Source of the DNA: Lachnospiraceae bacterium | GTDB lineage: Bacteria > Bacillota > Clostridia > Lachnospirales > Lachnospiraceae | Assembly: GCA_022781395.1 (NCBI GenBank) | Contig: JALETS010000174.1 | Location: 1-53,616 of the forward strand | Direction: 5' to 3' | Length of the DNA stretch: 53,616 nucleotides | In this document: piece after piece, positions 1 through 9,449 of the stretch | Position numbering within the stretch: position 1 is the stretch's first letter | Layout of the letters: the number at the start of each line of letters is the position of its first letter | Translations under genes and position numbers: made by a program | Notes under the pieces: generated by a model | What the model was told of the DNA's origin: nothing | What the model saw: only the letters and a program-made list of their open reading frames with translations | Database searches by the model: none

Positions 1-231
1 GGACAATACGGAATACCCCACATGATTATTGGGAAGCGGCCAGTGAATTGCCGCATAAACCGGCCCTCTGCTTATAAAATAATAATATGTATACAATTCA
101 TCATACCAGGGAGTCAGTGCAAACATCCGCCAGCCATAATATATTGCCATGGCATTCAAGAAAACAAGAAAAAGTATAGTCTCCATATCCGGCTTTTTCT
201 GTTCATCACTCTGTTTCATATTCATAACCAT
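1..231 (-). CDS. N-terminal fragment of a GT39/ArnT-like integral membrane glycosyltransferase, truncated by window edge
   Basis: Reverse complement of 231..1 is an open frame of 77 codons: MVMNMKQSDEQKKPDMETILFLVFLNAMAIYYGWRMFALTPWYDELYTYYYFISRGPVYAAIHWPLPNNHVGYSVLS; hydrophobic TM followed by WYDE motif typical of first loop of GT39-like proteins. Not in the supplied ORF track. Confidence 0.6.
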   Translation of the reverse strand, partial: MVMNMKQSDEQKKPDMETILFLVFLNAMAIYYGWRMFALTPWYDELYTYYYFISRGPVYAAIHWPLPNNHVGYSVLS

Positions 232-263
232 GCCTTCTATTAAAATATGTAAATCTGTCGAAA

Positions 264-1364
264 CTATAAACCGATTCTCTCAGCAAGCAAATCACCCATC
301 TGCCTGCATCCCACCTGTGTACATCCCTCAGACATAATATCCACAGTACGGTAGCCGTCCTGAAGTACTTTCTTGACAGCTGCTTCAATTGCATCGGCTT
401 CTCTGTCTAAATCAAAACTGTATCGAAGCATCATAGCTGCAGATAAGACGGTTGCAATCGGATTGGCAATATCCTTACCGGCTATATCCGGTGCTGAACC
501 ATGGCTTGGCTCATAAAGACCAAACTTAGTATCATTCAGGGAGGCAGATGCCAGCATACCGATGGAGCCTGTTACCATACTGGCTTCATCAGACAGAATA
601 TCCCCAAACATATTCTCTGTTAAGATTACATCAAACTGTGCCGGGTCCTTCACAAGCTGCATCGCACAATTATCCACAAGCATATGCTCCAGGGTTACCT
701 CCGGATAATCCTTGGCAACCTCTTCGACCACCTTACGCCACAATCTGGAAGAATCCAACACATTCGCTTTATCAACACTTGTCACTTTCTTTCTGCGTTT
801 CATGGCAATGTCAAAGCCTTTGATTGCAATCCTTCTGATTTCATTTTCATCATATGTCAGTGTGTCAATCGCCTTCATAACACCATTTTCTTCTATTGTC
901 TTACGCTCACCGAAATATAATCCACCGGTCAGCTCACGCATGATCAGCATATCAAATCCCGCCGAGGAAATCTCTTCTTTTAACGGACAGGCTTCTGCCA
1001 ATTCTTCATATAAAACAGCAGGTCTTAAATTTGCAAACAGGTTCAAAGCCTTTCTAAGAGCCAGAAGGCCCGCTTCCGGTCTTAAATTCGGAGGAAGCTT
1101 ATACCACGGAGAAGTAGTTGTATTGCCACCGATAGAACCCATCAAGACCGCATCTGCATCACGGGCTGTCTGAATCGCTTCATCCGTAAGCGGTACACCA
1201 TAGGCATCTATGGAAGCACCTCCCATCAATATATCTGTATAGTTCATGGTGTGACCGTATTTCTTTGCCACAGCATCCAGAACCTTCTTTGCCTCTGATA
1301 CAATCTCCGGGCCGATCCCATCACCCGGAATACAAGTTATTTTCAATTCCATATCAGTATCCAT
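264..1364 (-). CDS. leuB: 3-isopropylmalate dehydrogenase (start may be internal Met at 1352)
   Basis: [86 protein letters not shown]. Confidence 0.95.
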   Translation of the reverse strand: MDTDMELKITCIPGDGIGPEIVSEAKKVLDAVAKKYGHTMNYTDILMGGASIDAYGVPLTDEAIQTARDADAVLMGSIGGNTTTSPWYKLPPNLRPEAGLLALRKALNLFANLRPAVLYEELAEACPLKEEISSAGFDMLIMRELTGGLYFGERKTIEENGVMKAIDTLTYDENEIRRIAIKGFDIAMKRRKKVTSVDKANVLDSSRLWRKVVEEVAKDYPEVTLEHMLVDNCAMQLVKDPAQFDVILTENMFGDILSDEASMVTGSIGMLASASLNDTKFGLYEPSHGSAPDIAGKDIANPIATVLSAAMMLRYSFDLDREADAIEAAVKKVLQDGYRTVDIMSEGCTQVGCRQMGDLLAERIGL

Positions 1365-1513
1365 ACCTTTCTTATGTTAACATAACCGCAAAATATCACT
1401 TCTTATCATAGACTATTCTTGTATAAATTTCAATACAAATGCATAACAAAAAAAGCCGAACCATATAATATGATTCAGCTTTTCTTCTTACATTAATAAA
1501 ATTTGTTCTTTTC

Positions 1514-2098
1514 TTACTTTGCTGTGTAAGCTTTCTCTGCAAGTACATTATCCTGAGGATCAACATAACGCATAATAACTGTACATGCACCGCTCTCGCC
1601 GATAACCTCATCAAACTCGGCAGCCTGCTCTTCAAATGTAGCTGCATTCTCTTCCAAAGCAGCCTGTAACATATCGCCAATGCCATCAACAATATAAGAT
1701 TCATCTTCAATCTTAATAGTAGCTGTCATTGTGTTTTCTTTCATTTCGACAGCGGCTGACATACCATCTTCAGCAAAGCTTGCAAATGCTGCATCCATTG
1801 CAGCTTTTACAGTAGGATCATTGTAATAATCCTCCAGAGTTGTTGCATCAGTTGTAGCTTCTGCTTCTTCAGCAACCTCTTCTGCAGCTTCTTCAGCGAC
1901 CTCTTCTGTTGCTTCTTCAACTTCTTCTGCTTCAGCTTCTACCTCTTCTTCAACTTCTGCTTCAGTCTCTTCAGTTGCTGTCTCTTCCACTGCTTCTGCA
2001 GTCTCAGCAGCAGCCTCCTTTGAGCCACATGCTGTTACGGATAACATCATTGCCGTAACTGCCATACATGCAAATACCTTTACAAATCTTCTTTTCAT
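1514..2098 (-). CDS. Lipoprotein with Glu/Ala/Val low-complexity linker and DUF4854-like small C-terminal domain (family uncertain)
   Basis: MKRRFVKVFACMAVTAMMLSVTACGSKEAAAE lipobox; EEATEEVAEEAAEEVAEEAEATT repeat; the ORF's upstream Met at 2182 is unlikely; RBS-like GGGAGGAG upstream of 2098. Confidence 0.7.
   Translation of the reverse strand: MKRRFVKVFACMAVTAMMLSVTACGSKEAAAETAEAVEETATEETEAEVEEEVEAEAEEVEEATEEVAEEAAEEVAEEAEATTDATTLEDYYNDPTVKAAMDAAFASFAEDGMSAAVEMKENTMTATIKIEDESYIVDGIGDMLQAALEENAATFEEQAAEFDEVIGESGACTVIMRYVDPQDNVLAEKAYTAK
1855..2010 (-). repeat. Low-complexity GAA/GCT-type codon repeat encoding E/A/V-rich linker
   Basis: Runs of cttcttc/agcttcttcagc on + strand; encodes EETATEETEAEVEEEVEAEAEEVEEATEEVAEEAAEEVAEEAEA. 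Confidence 0.8.
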
Positions 2099-2266
2099 AA
2101 TGATCTCCTCCCTGACTCGTTTTGAGTACAATGTTTTTACACAATGAAGGATTCTACATGATATAGTGCTCCCTGTCAACACATATTAGCAGATTTTGTA
2201 TAATATCATCAAATTCTTTTTGTTTTTCTAATTATTTTATCTATATTTACCTACAAAAGCATACAT

Positions 2267-2299
2267 AAAAAGACCACGACATCACATCGTGGTCTTTTA
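2267..2299 (-). terminator. Rho-independent terminator downstream of yajC
   Basis: aaaagaccacga-catcaca-tcgtggtctttt perfect stem with T tail. Confidence 0.8.
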
Positions 2300-2308
2300 C
2301 ATCTTAAC

Positions 2309-2623
2309 TTATTCTGCGTCTGATTTCTCAATCTGGGCTACTGCAGATTTCTGCATCGGGATACGGCAATTCTTATTGCTTCCAAACTCTACGATAATCG
2401 TATCGTCCGTAATATCAATAACAACACCATAGAAACCACTGGTTGTCAGGACACAATCACCTACTGCCATGTCAGCCAGCATGGCTGCCATTCTTTTCTG
2501 TTCTTTCTTCTGTGGACGAATCATGATAAAGTACATAAATGCTACAATAATCACAATATACAAAATTAAGACTATTCCGCTTCCTGTAGCAGCCGCCTGC
2601 TCACCTGTTAATAAAATTCCCAT
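2309..2623 (-). CDS. yajC: Preprotein translocase subunit YajC
   Basis: Single TM then FIMIRPQKKEQKRMAAMLADMAVGDCVLTTSGFYGVVIDITDDTIIVEFGSNKNCRIPMQKSAVAQI. Confidence 0.93.
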   Translation of the reverse strand: MGILLTGEQAAATGSGIVLILYIVIIVAFMYFIMIRPQKKEQKRMAAMLADMAVGDCVLTTSGFYGVVIDITDDTIIVEFGSNKNCRIPMQKSAVAQIEKSDAE

Positions 2624-2728
2624 ATATTTTCCTCCGTTATCTATTCATAAAATCTAAAGCATATCATACACAAATCAGCCGGGAAAGACAAGCCTTTTTA
2701 TATTGAATTTGCCTTTTTAACAGAAATT

Positions 2729-3856
2729 TTATGAATTCTGCATCCCTTCCAGTTTTTGTTTCTTATAAGAAGAAAAGTTTCCCTGCTCTAATGCATCTCT
2801 GATTTCTTCCATCATGGTATTATAAAAATAAAGATTATGAAGGACACATAGTCTCATTCCAAGCATTTCCTTTGCCTTAAGCAAGTGCCTGATATATGCT
2901 CTGGAATATCTCCGGCATGCCGGACACTCACATCCTTCTTCAATAGGCCGCTCGTCCAGTTCATACTGTGCATTGAAAAGATTAATTTTTCCATGATTCG
3001 TATACAGATGTCCATGGCGGCCGTTTCTGGTCGGATAAACACAGTCAAAGAAATCTACGCCCCGCTCCACTGCTTCCAATATATTGGCAGGCGTTCCGAC
3101 TCCCATCAGATAAGTAGGCTTATCCTGAGGTAAATACGGAACTGTCTCTTCAATGACATGATACATCTGCTCATGGCTTTCTCCAACAGCAAGTCCGCCA
3201 ATAGCATAACCATCGCAGTCAAGTTCCGAAATCCGTTTGGCATGTTCAATTCGGATATCATCATAAACCGCCCCCTGGTTGATTCCAAAAAGCAGCTGAT
3301 TCCTGTTAATGGTATCTTCCAGACTGTTCAGTCTCTTCATCTCTTTTTGGCATCTTTCCAGCCATCTGGTTGTGCGAGCTACAGAATCCTCTACATATTT
3401 TCGTTCTGCCACGCTGGATGGACACTCATCAAAAGCCATGGCAATTGTTGATGCCAGATTCGACTGAATCTGCATGCTTTCTTCCGGTCCCATAAAAATC
3501 TTGCGGCCATCTATATGGGAGTTAAAATAGACCCCTTCTTCTTTAATCTTACGAAGGCCTGCCAGAGAAAACACCTGGAATCCTCCGGAATCTGTCAGAA
3601 TCGGTTTATTCCATGACATAAATTTGTGCAAACCGCCAAGTTGTTTGATAATCTGATCACCGGGCCGTACATGTAAATGATACGTATTAGACAGTTCCAC
3701 CTGTGTCTTAATTTCTTCCAGATCTTCCGTAGATACAGCTCCTTTAATTGCTGCAACTGTTCCCACATTCATGAACACAGGCGTCTGTATAGTCCCATGA
3801 ACCGTTTCAAACTCGGCTCGTTTTGCACGCCCTTCCTGTTTCAAAATTCTATACAT
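2729..3856 (-). CDS. tgt: Queuine tRNA-ribosyltransferase
   Basis: TPVFMNVGTVAAIKG, NTYHLHVRPG, DSGGFQVFSL, GGLAVGES, MGVGTPANILEAVERGVDFFDCVYPTRNGRHG, zinc ligand CxCxxC. Confidence 0.97.
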   Translation of the reverse strand: MYRILKQEGRAKRAEFETVHGTIQTPVFMNVGTVAAIKGAVSTEDLEEIKTQVELSNTYHLHVRPGDQIIKQLGGLHKFMSWNKPILTDSGGFQVFSLAGLRKIKEEGVYFNSHIDGRKIFMGPEESMQIQSNLASTIAMAFDECPSSVAERKYVEDSVARTTRWLERCQKEMKRLNSLEDTINRNQLLFGINQGAVYDDIRIEHAKRISELDCDGYAIGGLAVGESHEQMYHVIEETVPYLPQDKPTYLMGVGTPANILEAVERGVDFFDCVYPTRNGRHGHLYTNHGKINLFNAQYELDERPIEEGCECPACRRYSRAYIRHLLKAKEMLGMRLCVLHNLYFYNTMMEEIRDALEQGNFSSYKKQKLEGMQNS

Positions 3857-3890
3857 ATTTATTTTAACCTTCCTGACCTATGCTTTCATC

Positions 3891-4955
3891 CTATAGATAT
3901 TTATCCCAGAATTCTTCCAGACAGATATTTTCGTCCTTCATAATGGTCGCTGCGTCCTTCCCCACATATCTGAAATGCCATGGTTCAAATTCTATACCTG
4001 TGATATACTCTTTACCCGATGGATAACGCAGAGTAAATCCATATTCACAGCTATGTTCTGCCAACCATTTACCGGCCTCCGTATCCGCAAAGCCTTCATC
4101 CAGCGAAGTATAAGTATCACAAAAAATATCTAACGCAAGACCAATCTGATGCTCACTTGCTCCCGGCACCGTTACAGTCTGTGATGCCAATTTATATGCT
4201 TCCATATAAGACATGCCCTGTCCCATATAAATCTTTATCTTCTTATTAAATAGGACTTCCTGTCGGTTGAGATCACGATAGGGAGAACAAATAGCCAGAT
4301 TGACTCCATCATCCTTGGCTGCCTGCAGCATGGCAAGCAAGTCGTTGATAATGCGTTCATCACACTGCATGCTTCCCTTGATCGTTCCCAAGGTGAACTG
4401 ATAGCCCTCCGGTATCGGATGTTGTTTATTAATCAACACCAATTTCCAATCAGAAGAATCAAACACATATTCCTGTCCCTCACCATATACCTGGGAATCC
4501 TGCATCTGATACTCATCTGTATTCTCCAGAATATCGTCTATCGTATAGGTATCGATTCCTTCAATATCTTCGGTTACATCATACTCTACATCAATATCCT
4601 CATCATCAATCAGTATCTGTTCCTCCGGATTCACTTCCTTCTCTACTGCCAGGGTAACATCTGAATCCTCTACAACTGCGCTGTATGTTTCCTGCGCATT
4701 GATAAATCCTGTTCGTTCCGCAAAGACTGCAAAAGAAAAACTACAACTATTCATGAAAAAAGCAAGCACAAAAGCAATACTTGCATATCTTTTTCCATTT
4801 GTTGCAAAATGTCTGACGATATAATATACACCAAGAATCATAGAAAGCAATGCCAGACACGGATATTTAAGTATTTTATGCCTTCTGGCAATTCCGGTAA
4901 ATCTGGATATCGCTTTCTCCTTAAATGTTTTTCTCATTCGTATCTCCAACCCCAT
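3891..4955 (-). CDS. Membrane-anchored D-alanyl-D-alanine carboxypeptidase, VanY/M15B family
   Basis: SPYRDLNRQEVLF, PGASEHQIGLALDIF, FEPWHFRYVG; N-terminal TM segment. Confidence 0.88.
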   Translation of the reverse strand: MGLEIRMRKTFKEKAISRFTGIARRHKILKYPCLALLSMILGVYYIVRHFATNGKRYASIAFVLAFFMNSCSFSFAVFAERTGFINAQETYSAVVEDSDVTLAVEKEVNPEEQILIDDEDIDVEYDVTEDIEGIDTYTIDDILENTDEYQMQDSQVYGEGQEYVFDSSDWKLVLINKQHPIPEGYQFTLGTIKGSMQCDERIINDLLAMLQAAKDDGVNLAICSPYRDLNRQEVLFNKKIKIYMGQGMSYMEAYKLASQTVTVPGASEHQIGLALDIFCDTYTSLDEGFADTEAGKWLAEHSCEYGFTLRYPSGKEYITGIEFEPWHFRYVGKDAATIMKDENICLEEFWDKYL

Positions 4956-5222
4956 TGTCTTCGTGTGTTTTATTATATCTTTTCTGCAATTTTTCTTTTG
5001 ACTGTAACTAACTATTCATATGATAACATATTACATATATTTGTACACTATTTTATTTCTGTTTTATTTCTATTCATTAATATGATATACTACAATTAAT
5101 AAATTTTATATGTGATTTTATTAAATCATAATTATATATTTCACATGTTATTTATATTTTGCAAGTTATCCTGCATATTATTGACAGAATATTTCATAAT
5201 TTATCAAGAAAGGAACAAACAA

Positions 5223-6323
5223 ATGGCTGGTTCATCATTCGGAAACATTTTTCAGATCACTACCTGGGGAGAATCTCATGGTGTTGCACTTGGGGTTGTA
5301 ATCGACGGCTGTCCTTCAGGGCTACCCCTTAGTCAGGAGGATATCCAGATTTTTTTAAACAGACGCAAACCCGGTCAGACTAAGATTTCCACTCCCCGCA
5401 AAGAAGCTGATGAGGTGGAAATTCTCTCCGGATTATTCGAGGGCAAAACTACCGGCACTCCTATATCCATGCTGGTACGAAACACTTCCCAGCATTCTTC
5501 GGATTACAGCGAAATTGCAAGCTATTACCGTCCGGGGCATGCTGATTATACCTTCGATGCGAAATACGGCTTTCGCGACTATCGCGGCGGCGGTCGTTCC
5601 TCCGGAAGAGAAACAATCGGCCGTGTAGCTGCCGGTGCCGTTGCATCTAAGCTGCTGTCACAATTTGGGATTACACTGACTGCTTATACAAAGTCTATCG
5701 GGCCTGTCAGCATTAATATGTCATCATTTGATAAAAATGCAATTTTGGAAACTCCCACTTGTATGCCGGACAGGCAGGCTTCATTGCAGGCTGAACAATA
5801 TCTTGCCGACTGTATGAAAGAATACGACTCTGTAGGAGGCGTAATTGAATGTGTCATTGAAGGTGTTCCGGCAGGTCTTGGTGATCCTGTATTCAATAAA
5901 TTAGATGCTAACCTTTCCAAAGCAATGATGTCTATCGGTGCTGTCAAAGCTGTGGAAATTGGCGATGGTATAGAAGTTGCTTCTAGACGTGGTTCTGAAA
6001 ATAATGATTCTTTCCATATGGAGGATGGACAGATAACAAAAACAACCAATCATGCCGGCGGAATTCTGGGCGGGATCAGTGATGGTTCTCCTATCATACT
6101 GCGTACTTATATCAAGCCTACTCCCTCTATCTTCTCTACGCAACAGACAGTCAATAAGAACGGAGAGAACATTGAAATTGCCATCAAAGGAAGACATGAT
6201 CCCATTATTGTTCCAAGAGCGGTTGTTGTGGTAGAATCCATGGCCGCATTAACCATCCTGGATGCCTTACTATTAAACGCCTGTGCGAAAATGGATAATC
6301 TGTTAAAAATCTATAAGGAGTAA
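5223..6323 (+). CDS. aroC: Chorismate synthase (true start at 5223, not 5112)
   Basis: MAGSSFGNIFQITTWGESHGVALGVVIDGCPSGLPL; DYRGGGRSSGRETIGRVAAGA; RBS aagaaagga upstream of 5223. Confidence 0.97.
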   Translation: MAGSSFGNIFQITTWGESHGVALGVVIDGCPSGLPLSQEDIQIFLNRRKPGQTKISTPRKEADEVEILSGLFEGKTTGTPISMLVRNTSQHSSDYSEIASYYRPGHADYTFDAKYGFRDYRGGGRSSGRETIGRVAAGAVASKLLSQFGITLTAYTKSIGPVSINMSSFDKNAILETPTCMPDRQASLQAEQYLADCMKEYDSVGGVIECVIEGVPAGLGDPVFNKLDANLSKAMMSIGAVKAVEIGDGIEVASRRGSENNDSFHMEDGQITKTTNHAGGILGGISDGSPIILRTYIKPTPSIFSTQQTVNKNGENIEIAIKGRHDPIIVPRAVVVVESMAALTILDALLLNACAKMDNLLKIYKE

Positions 6324-6361
6324 TTCTAATCTACTATATAAATTTACATTTTCATATACAC

Positions 6362-6407
6362 AAAAAACAGTATTCTCAGGATAACGCTCCCAAAAATACT
6401 GTTTTTT
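6362..6407. terminator. Bidirectional terminator between convergent aroC and the DUF5722-like gene
   Basis: aaaaaacagtatt ... aatactgtttttt inverted repeat, A/T flanks. Confidence 0.7.
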
Positions 6408-6410
6408 ATT

Positions 6411-8153
6411 TTATTCTGCCCAGCTTAGTGCTTCTTCCAAGCTGTCTGCTCCCAAAATATTCAGCATAAAATCCGTATATTGGGATGCCTCATCCGTATC
6501 AATATATTGAAAAACATCTTTTATATATTTTGCACTGTGATCATATTCATAAATACCAAATGCCAATCCCTGTGCTAATTCTTCCGGAGCATCAGTCTGG
6601 CGATTCATGATAAATGCGTCTATGTAAGGATTTGCATCAACAATATAGTAACAATATGCAAAAGCTGCCGCCTGAAGTCTCTCTCCTGACATGGAGGTAA
6701 ATCCAAGCTCTGTAATGGTTATGCTTCTTACCTCACCCTTGGTATTCAGATATGCCTCCTGCTTAAGAAAATCCGTGATCACTCCAAGGTTCATAATCGA
6801 AACAACCGGTGCATCCTGTGTCTTTTCATATTTCTGTGACCAGTAGTTTACACGGGTTAACGGTGAAGGATATGGATGTATTGCAACTCCCCAATCATAA
6901 TTTCCATGCTTAATGGCTATATCGTTAAATACCGTAACAAGATCTCTTGCATTAAAATATTGATCACTGCTACCATTATTACTATTCCAGTCATGATCGA
7001 TACTGTAATATACATTTGCATTAGCATAGTTACTTTTGGCTGCCTGATAGAAAATTCGAAAGGCTTTCTCAAATTCCTGTGTATAATATAGTACATCCTG
7101 CGTATCCATATAGTTCCAGGTTAAAAAATGATTGATCTCATTGGCAACTACCCAGTTATATACCATTCCATGTTCACCGCTCGAATATCGCTCCGTAAGG
7201 AAACAGGCTACCGCTTCAAGTTCTTTAACCCCTTCCTCTTCAGCCGTATTAAACATATAGTAATAAGCCCTACTATTCTCATTTCTGGCCTGTGGGTGAA
7301 TCATCTCAATATAGTTATCGTTCCAGTCATTTAAGATAATTGCTGTAGAACACATCCCAAGTTCTGTCAGATAAGTAAACAATCCATCATATCCGTTGAT
7401 TGCAGCCCCATTAAAATGGTATTCTTTCCCTTGATAGTTATAAATAATTGTTGGAAAAGCTTCATTTGATGTATCACCCATAATAGCTGACAAGGGAATA
7501 TTATAAATTGCATGCTTTACTCCAAGATCCGTCAGTTCTTCCGTTCCAAGCATAGTCGGATCAAGCAAAAGACCTTTCTTAGATTCCATCTTGGGATATT
7601 CTTCTGTATTCTGTGCAAGTGCCTCTGGATTAGAAAGATAAATTCCCGTGGCAACCGGTACATATTCGCCATCTACGAGGAGTGCAGGAATAAACTGTTC
7701 AAAGAGAAATTCCTCTTCATAAGTAAATGAAATCTCACACTCTGTCCCTTTCAATCCTAGTGCAATCGGCTCTTTTGGCAATTTATCTTCTTCCTCATAA
7801 CATTCCAATGAGAATAAATACAGATACGCATCATCACTTTCCGGTATTTGTGGCATTTTGAGTGAATAGTTCATTTGATTGGTTGTCTTATCGTAAGACA
7901 AAGAAATATCAGCGGCATACTCTGCCAGTTTCTTTTTACCAATATGAACCTCTCCACGAGCAAGTTCCTCCAGCTTCTCCTGCTGCAGTTCTACAATCTC
8001 TTCTGCCGTTTCCACTGTTGCTACTGTCTCGGCTACTTCCTTATCTGTCAGCGATCTACGCCCACATCCTGATAATATAGTTGCCGGTATCATTACCCCC
8101 GTAAGCAGACACAGCCCCAGTCTTTTTATCACTGTTTCTTTACTATACACCAT
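6411..8153 (-). CDS. DUF5722-like lipoprotein (putative glycoside-hydrolase-like fold)
   Basis: Lipobox TILSGCGRR; YNYQGKEYHFNGAAINGYDGLFTYLTELGMCSTAIILNDW; YNWVVANEINHFLTWNYMD; ITITELGFTS. Family call from memory, not searched. Confidence 0.6.
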   Translation of the reverse strand: MVYSKETVIKRLGLCLLTGVMIPATILSGCGRRSLTDKEVAETVATVETAEEIVELQQEKLEELARGEVHIGKKKLAEYAADISLSYDKTTNQMNYSLKMPQIPESDDAYLYLFSLECYEEEDKLPKEPIALGLKGTECEISFTYEEEFLFEQFIPALLVDGEYVPVATGIYLSNPEALAQNTEEYPKMESKKGLLLDPTMLGTEELTDLGVKHAIYNIPLSAIMGDTSNEAFPTIIYNYQGKEYHFNGAAINGYDGLFTYLTELGMCSTAIILNDWNDNYIEMIHPQARNENSRAYYYMFNTAEEEGVKELEAVACFLTERYSSGEHGMVYNWVVANEINHFLTWNYMDTQDVLYYTQEFEKAFRIFYQAAKSNYANANVYYSIDHDWNSNNGSSDQYFNARDLVTVFNDIAIKHGNYDWGVAIHPYPSPLTRVNYWSQKYEKTQDAPVVSIMNLGVITDFLKQEAYLNTKGEVRSITITELGFTSMSGERLQAAAFAYCYYIVDANPYIDAFIMNRQTDAPEELAQGLAFGIYEYDHSAKYIKDVFQYIDTDEASQYTDFMLNILGADSLEEALSWAE

Positions 8154-9403
8154 TATTCTCCTGACTCATAAACATTCACAGTATATGATACCTGTGGCAG
8201 TTTTGAGATATCATCGGATATCTCTATTTCGCCTGCCTTAATTCTCTTGTATACTTTATAGAGATCATCCATTGTAACATTCTGGAATCTCCACTCTGTA
8301 TTGTATAACGGAATTCCCGTACAGTTATCTTCTATACCGTATATGCTTTCCTGACCTGCCATATCTTTCGGCCAATGCATTCCGGCAGCATAGAAATCAT
8401 CTAAAGAAATAATTACCGCATTGGAGGTATTCTTGATTGCACTTGTCAAAAATCTGTCAGACAATCTGCTCTGATCCACATCTACGCCGATCATCCAGCC
8501 TTCCTTTTGTTCGGCAGCCATACATACAGATTCATACAAATGACCACCACAAGCAAAAATCACTTCCGTGCCTTCTGCATACCACCCCATTGCCACTTCG
8601 GTAATTGCATCATCCGGCTCATAAGAATTGCTATACCAATACTCTACTGTCACATCTTCTGCACCTGTATCCTGCACTGCATCATCAATTCCCTGTAGAT
8701 AACCATATCCATACCGCATAACAGGAGGAGTTTCTTTACCTCCGATAAATCCAAGCTTGTGATATCCCTCAAGAACAGTCATATACCCTGCCAGATAACC
8801 GGATTCCTCTTCACGGAAAGATACACAATGCACATTATCTGCAATCTCTACATCATTTCCCTCTTCATCGATCGGAACTCCATCTACCAGTAAAAAGGCT
8901 ATATCAGGATAATTATTCTGTAATTCTCCTACTGCCTTCTCCATTGACATACCGGCGCCGACAACGATCTTAGCCTGGCTCTCAATTGCATTTTCAATAC
9001 TTTCACGATATGCAGCAGGACTGTCTTCCTCTGCAAGGTAATAGGAAAAAGAAATTCCGGCCGAAGAAGCATAAATCCGGACACCGTCATAAATAGCACC
9101 ATTAAAGCTTCCGTCCATTACCGTTCCCCCAACCACAAAGGCAATTTCCCCGCCTTCAGATTGATAGTTTCCATAAGGATCCTGCAATAGTTCCACCAGA
9201 GGATTCGTTTTCTGTTCCTCTGTCGACTCAGCTTCCTTCTCTGGATTCTCTGCATTCTCCACATCTTCCGTTACTTCTATTTCTTCCTCTATTGGCTTCT
9301 GTTCATCCTTCGATACAGATTCCTGCTGTTTACTGTCAGAGCACCCTGACATCATCCCTATCATAAACAAGCCGGTTATTATAAATAGGATTTTTTTCTT
9401 CAT
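8153..9403 (-). CDS. BMP/PnrA-like substrate-binding lipoprotein
   Basis: Lipobox IGMMSGCSDS; IAFVVGGTVMDGSFNGAIYDGV; VSFREEESGYLAGYMTVLEGYHKLGFIGGKETPPVMRYGYGYLQGID; MIGVDVDQSRLSDRFLTSAIKN. Confidence 0.85.
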   Translation of the reverse strand: MKKKILFIITGLFMIGMMSGCSDSKQQESVSKDEQKPIEEEIEVTEDVENAENPEKEAESTEEQKTNPLVELLQDPYGNYQSEGGEIAFVVGGTVMDGSFNGAIYDGVRIYASSAGISFSYYLAEEDSPAAYRESIENAIESQAKIVVGAGMSMEKAVGELQNNYPDIAFLLVDGVPIDEEGNDVEIADNVHCVSFREEESGYLAGYMTVLEGYHKLGFIGGKETPPVMRYGYGYLQGIDDAVQDTGAEDVTVEYWYSNSYEPDDAITEVAMGWYAEGTEVIFACGGHLYESVCMAAEQKEGWMIGVDVDQSRLSDRFLTSAIKNTSNAVIISLDDFYAAGMHWPKDMAGQESIYGIEDNCTGIPLYNTEWRFQNVTMDDLYKVYKRIKAGEIEISDDISKLPQVSYTVNVYESGE

Positions 9404-9449
9404 TCACGTACACCTCAATGATAAAACATATTTCATCATAATATTCCCA

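Noticed and set aside
712-1173. 153-aa plus-strand ORF
   Set aside because: Antisense to leuB, which is intact and strongly supported.
1396-1710. 104-aa minus-strand ORF overlapping the lipoprotein gene
   Set aside because: Out-of-frame overlap with the lipoprotein CDS and its terminator region; no motif.
1855-2010. Possible tandem repeat or CRISPR-like array
   Set aside because: Imperfect codon-level low complexity within a CDS, no regular repeat-spacer structure.
3891-4955. VanY-like carboxypeptidase together with VanSR-like pair as a vancomycin-resistance cluster
   Set aside because: The genes are over 20 kb apart and no vanH, ligase or vanX is present; M15B carboxypeptidases are common in Firmicutes.
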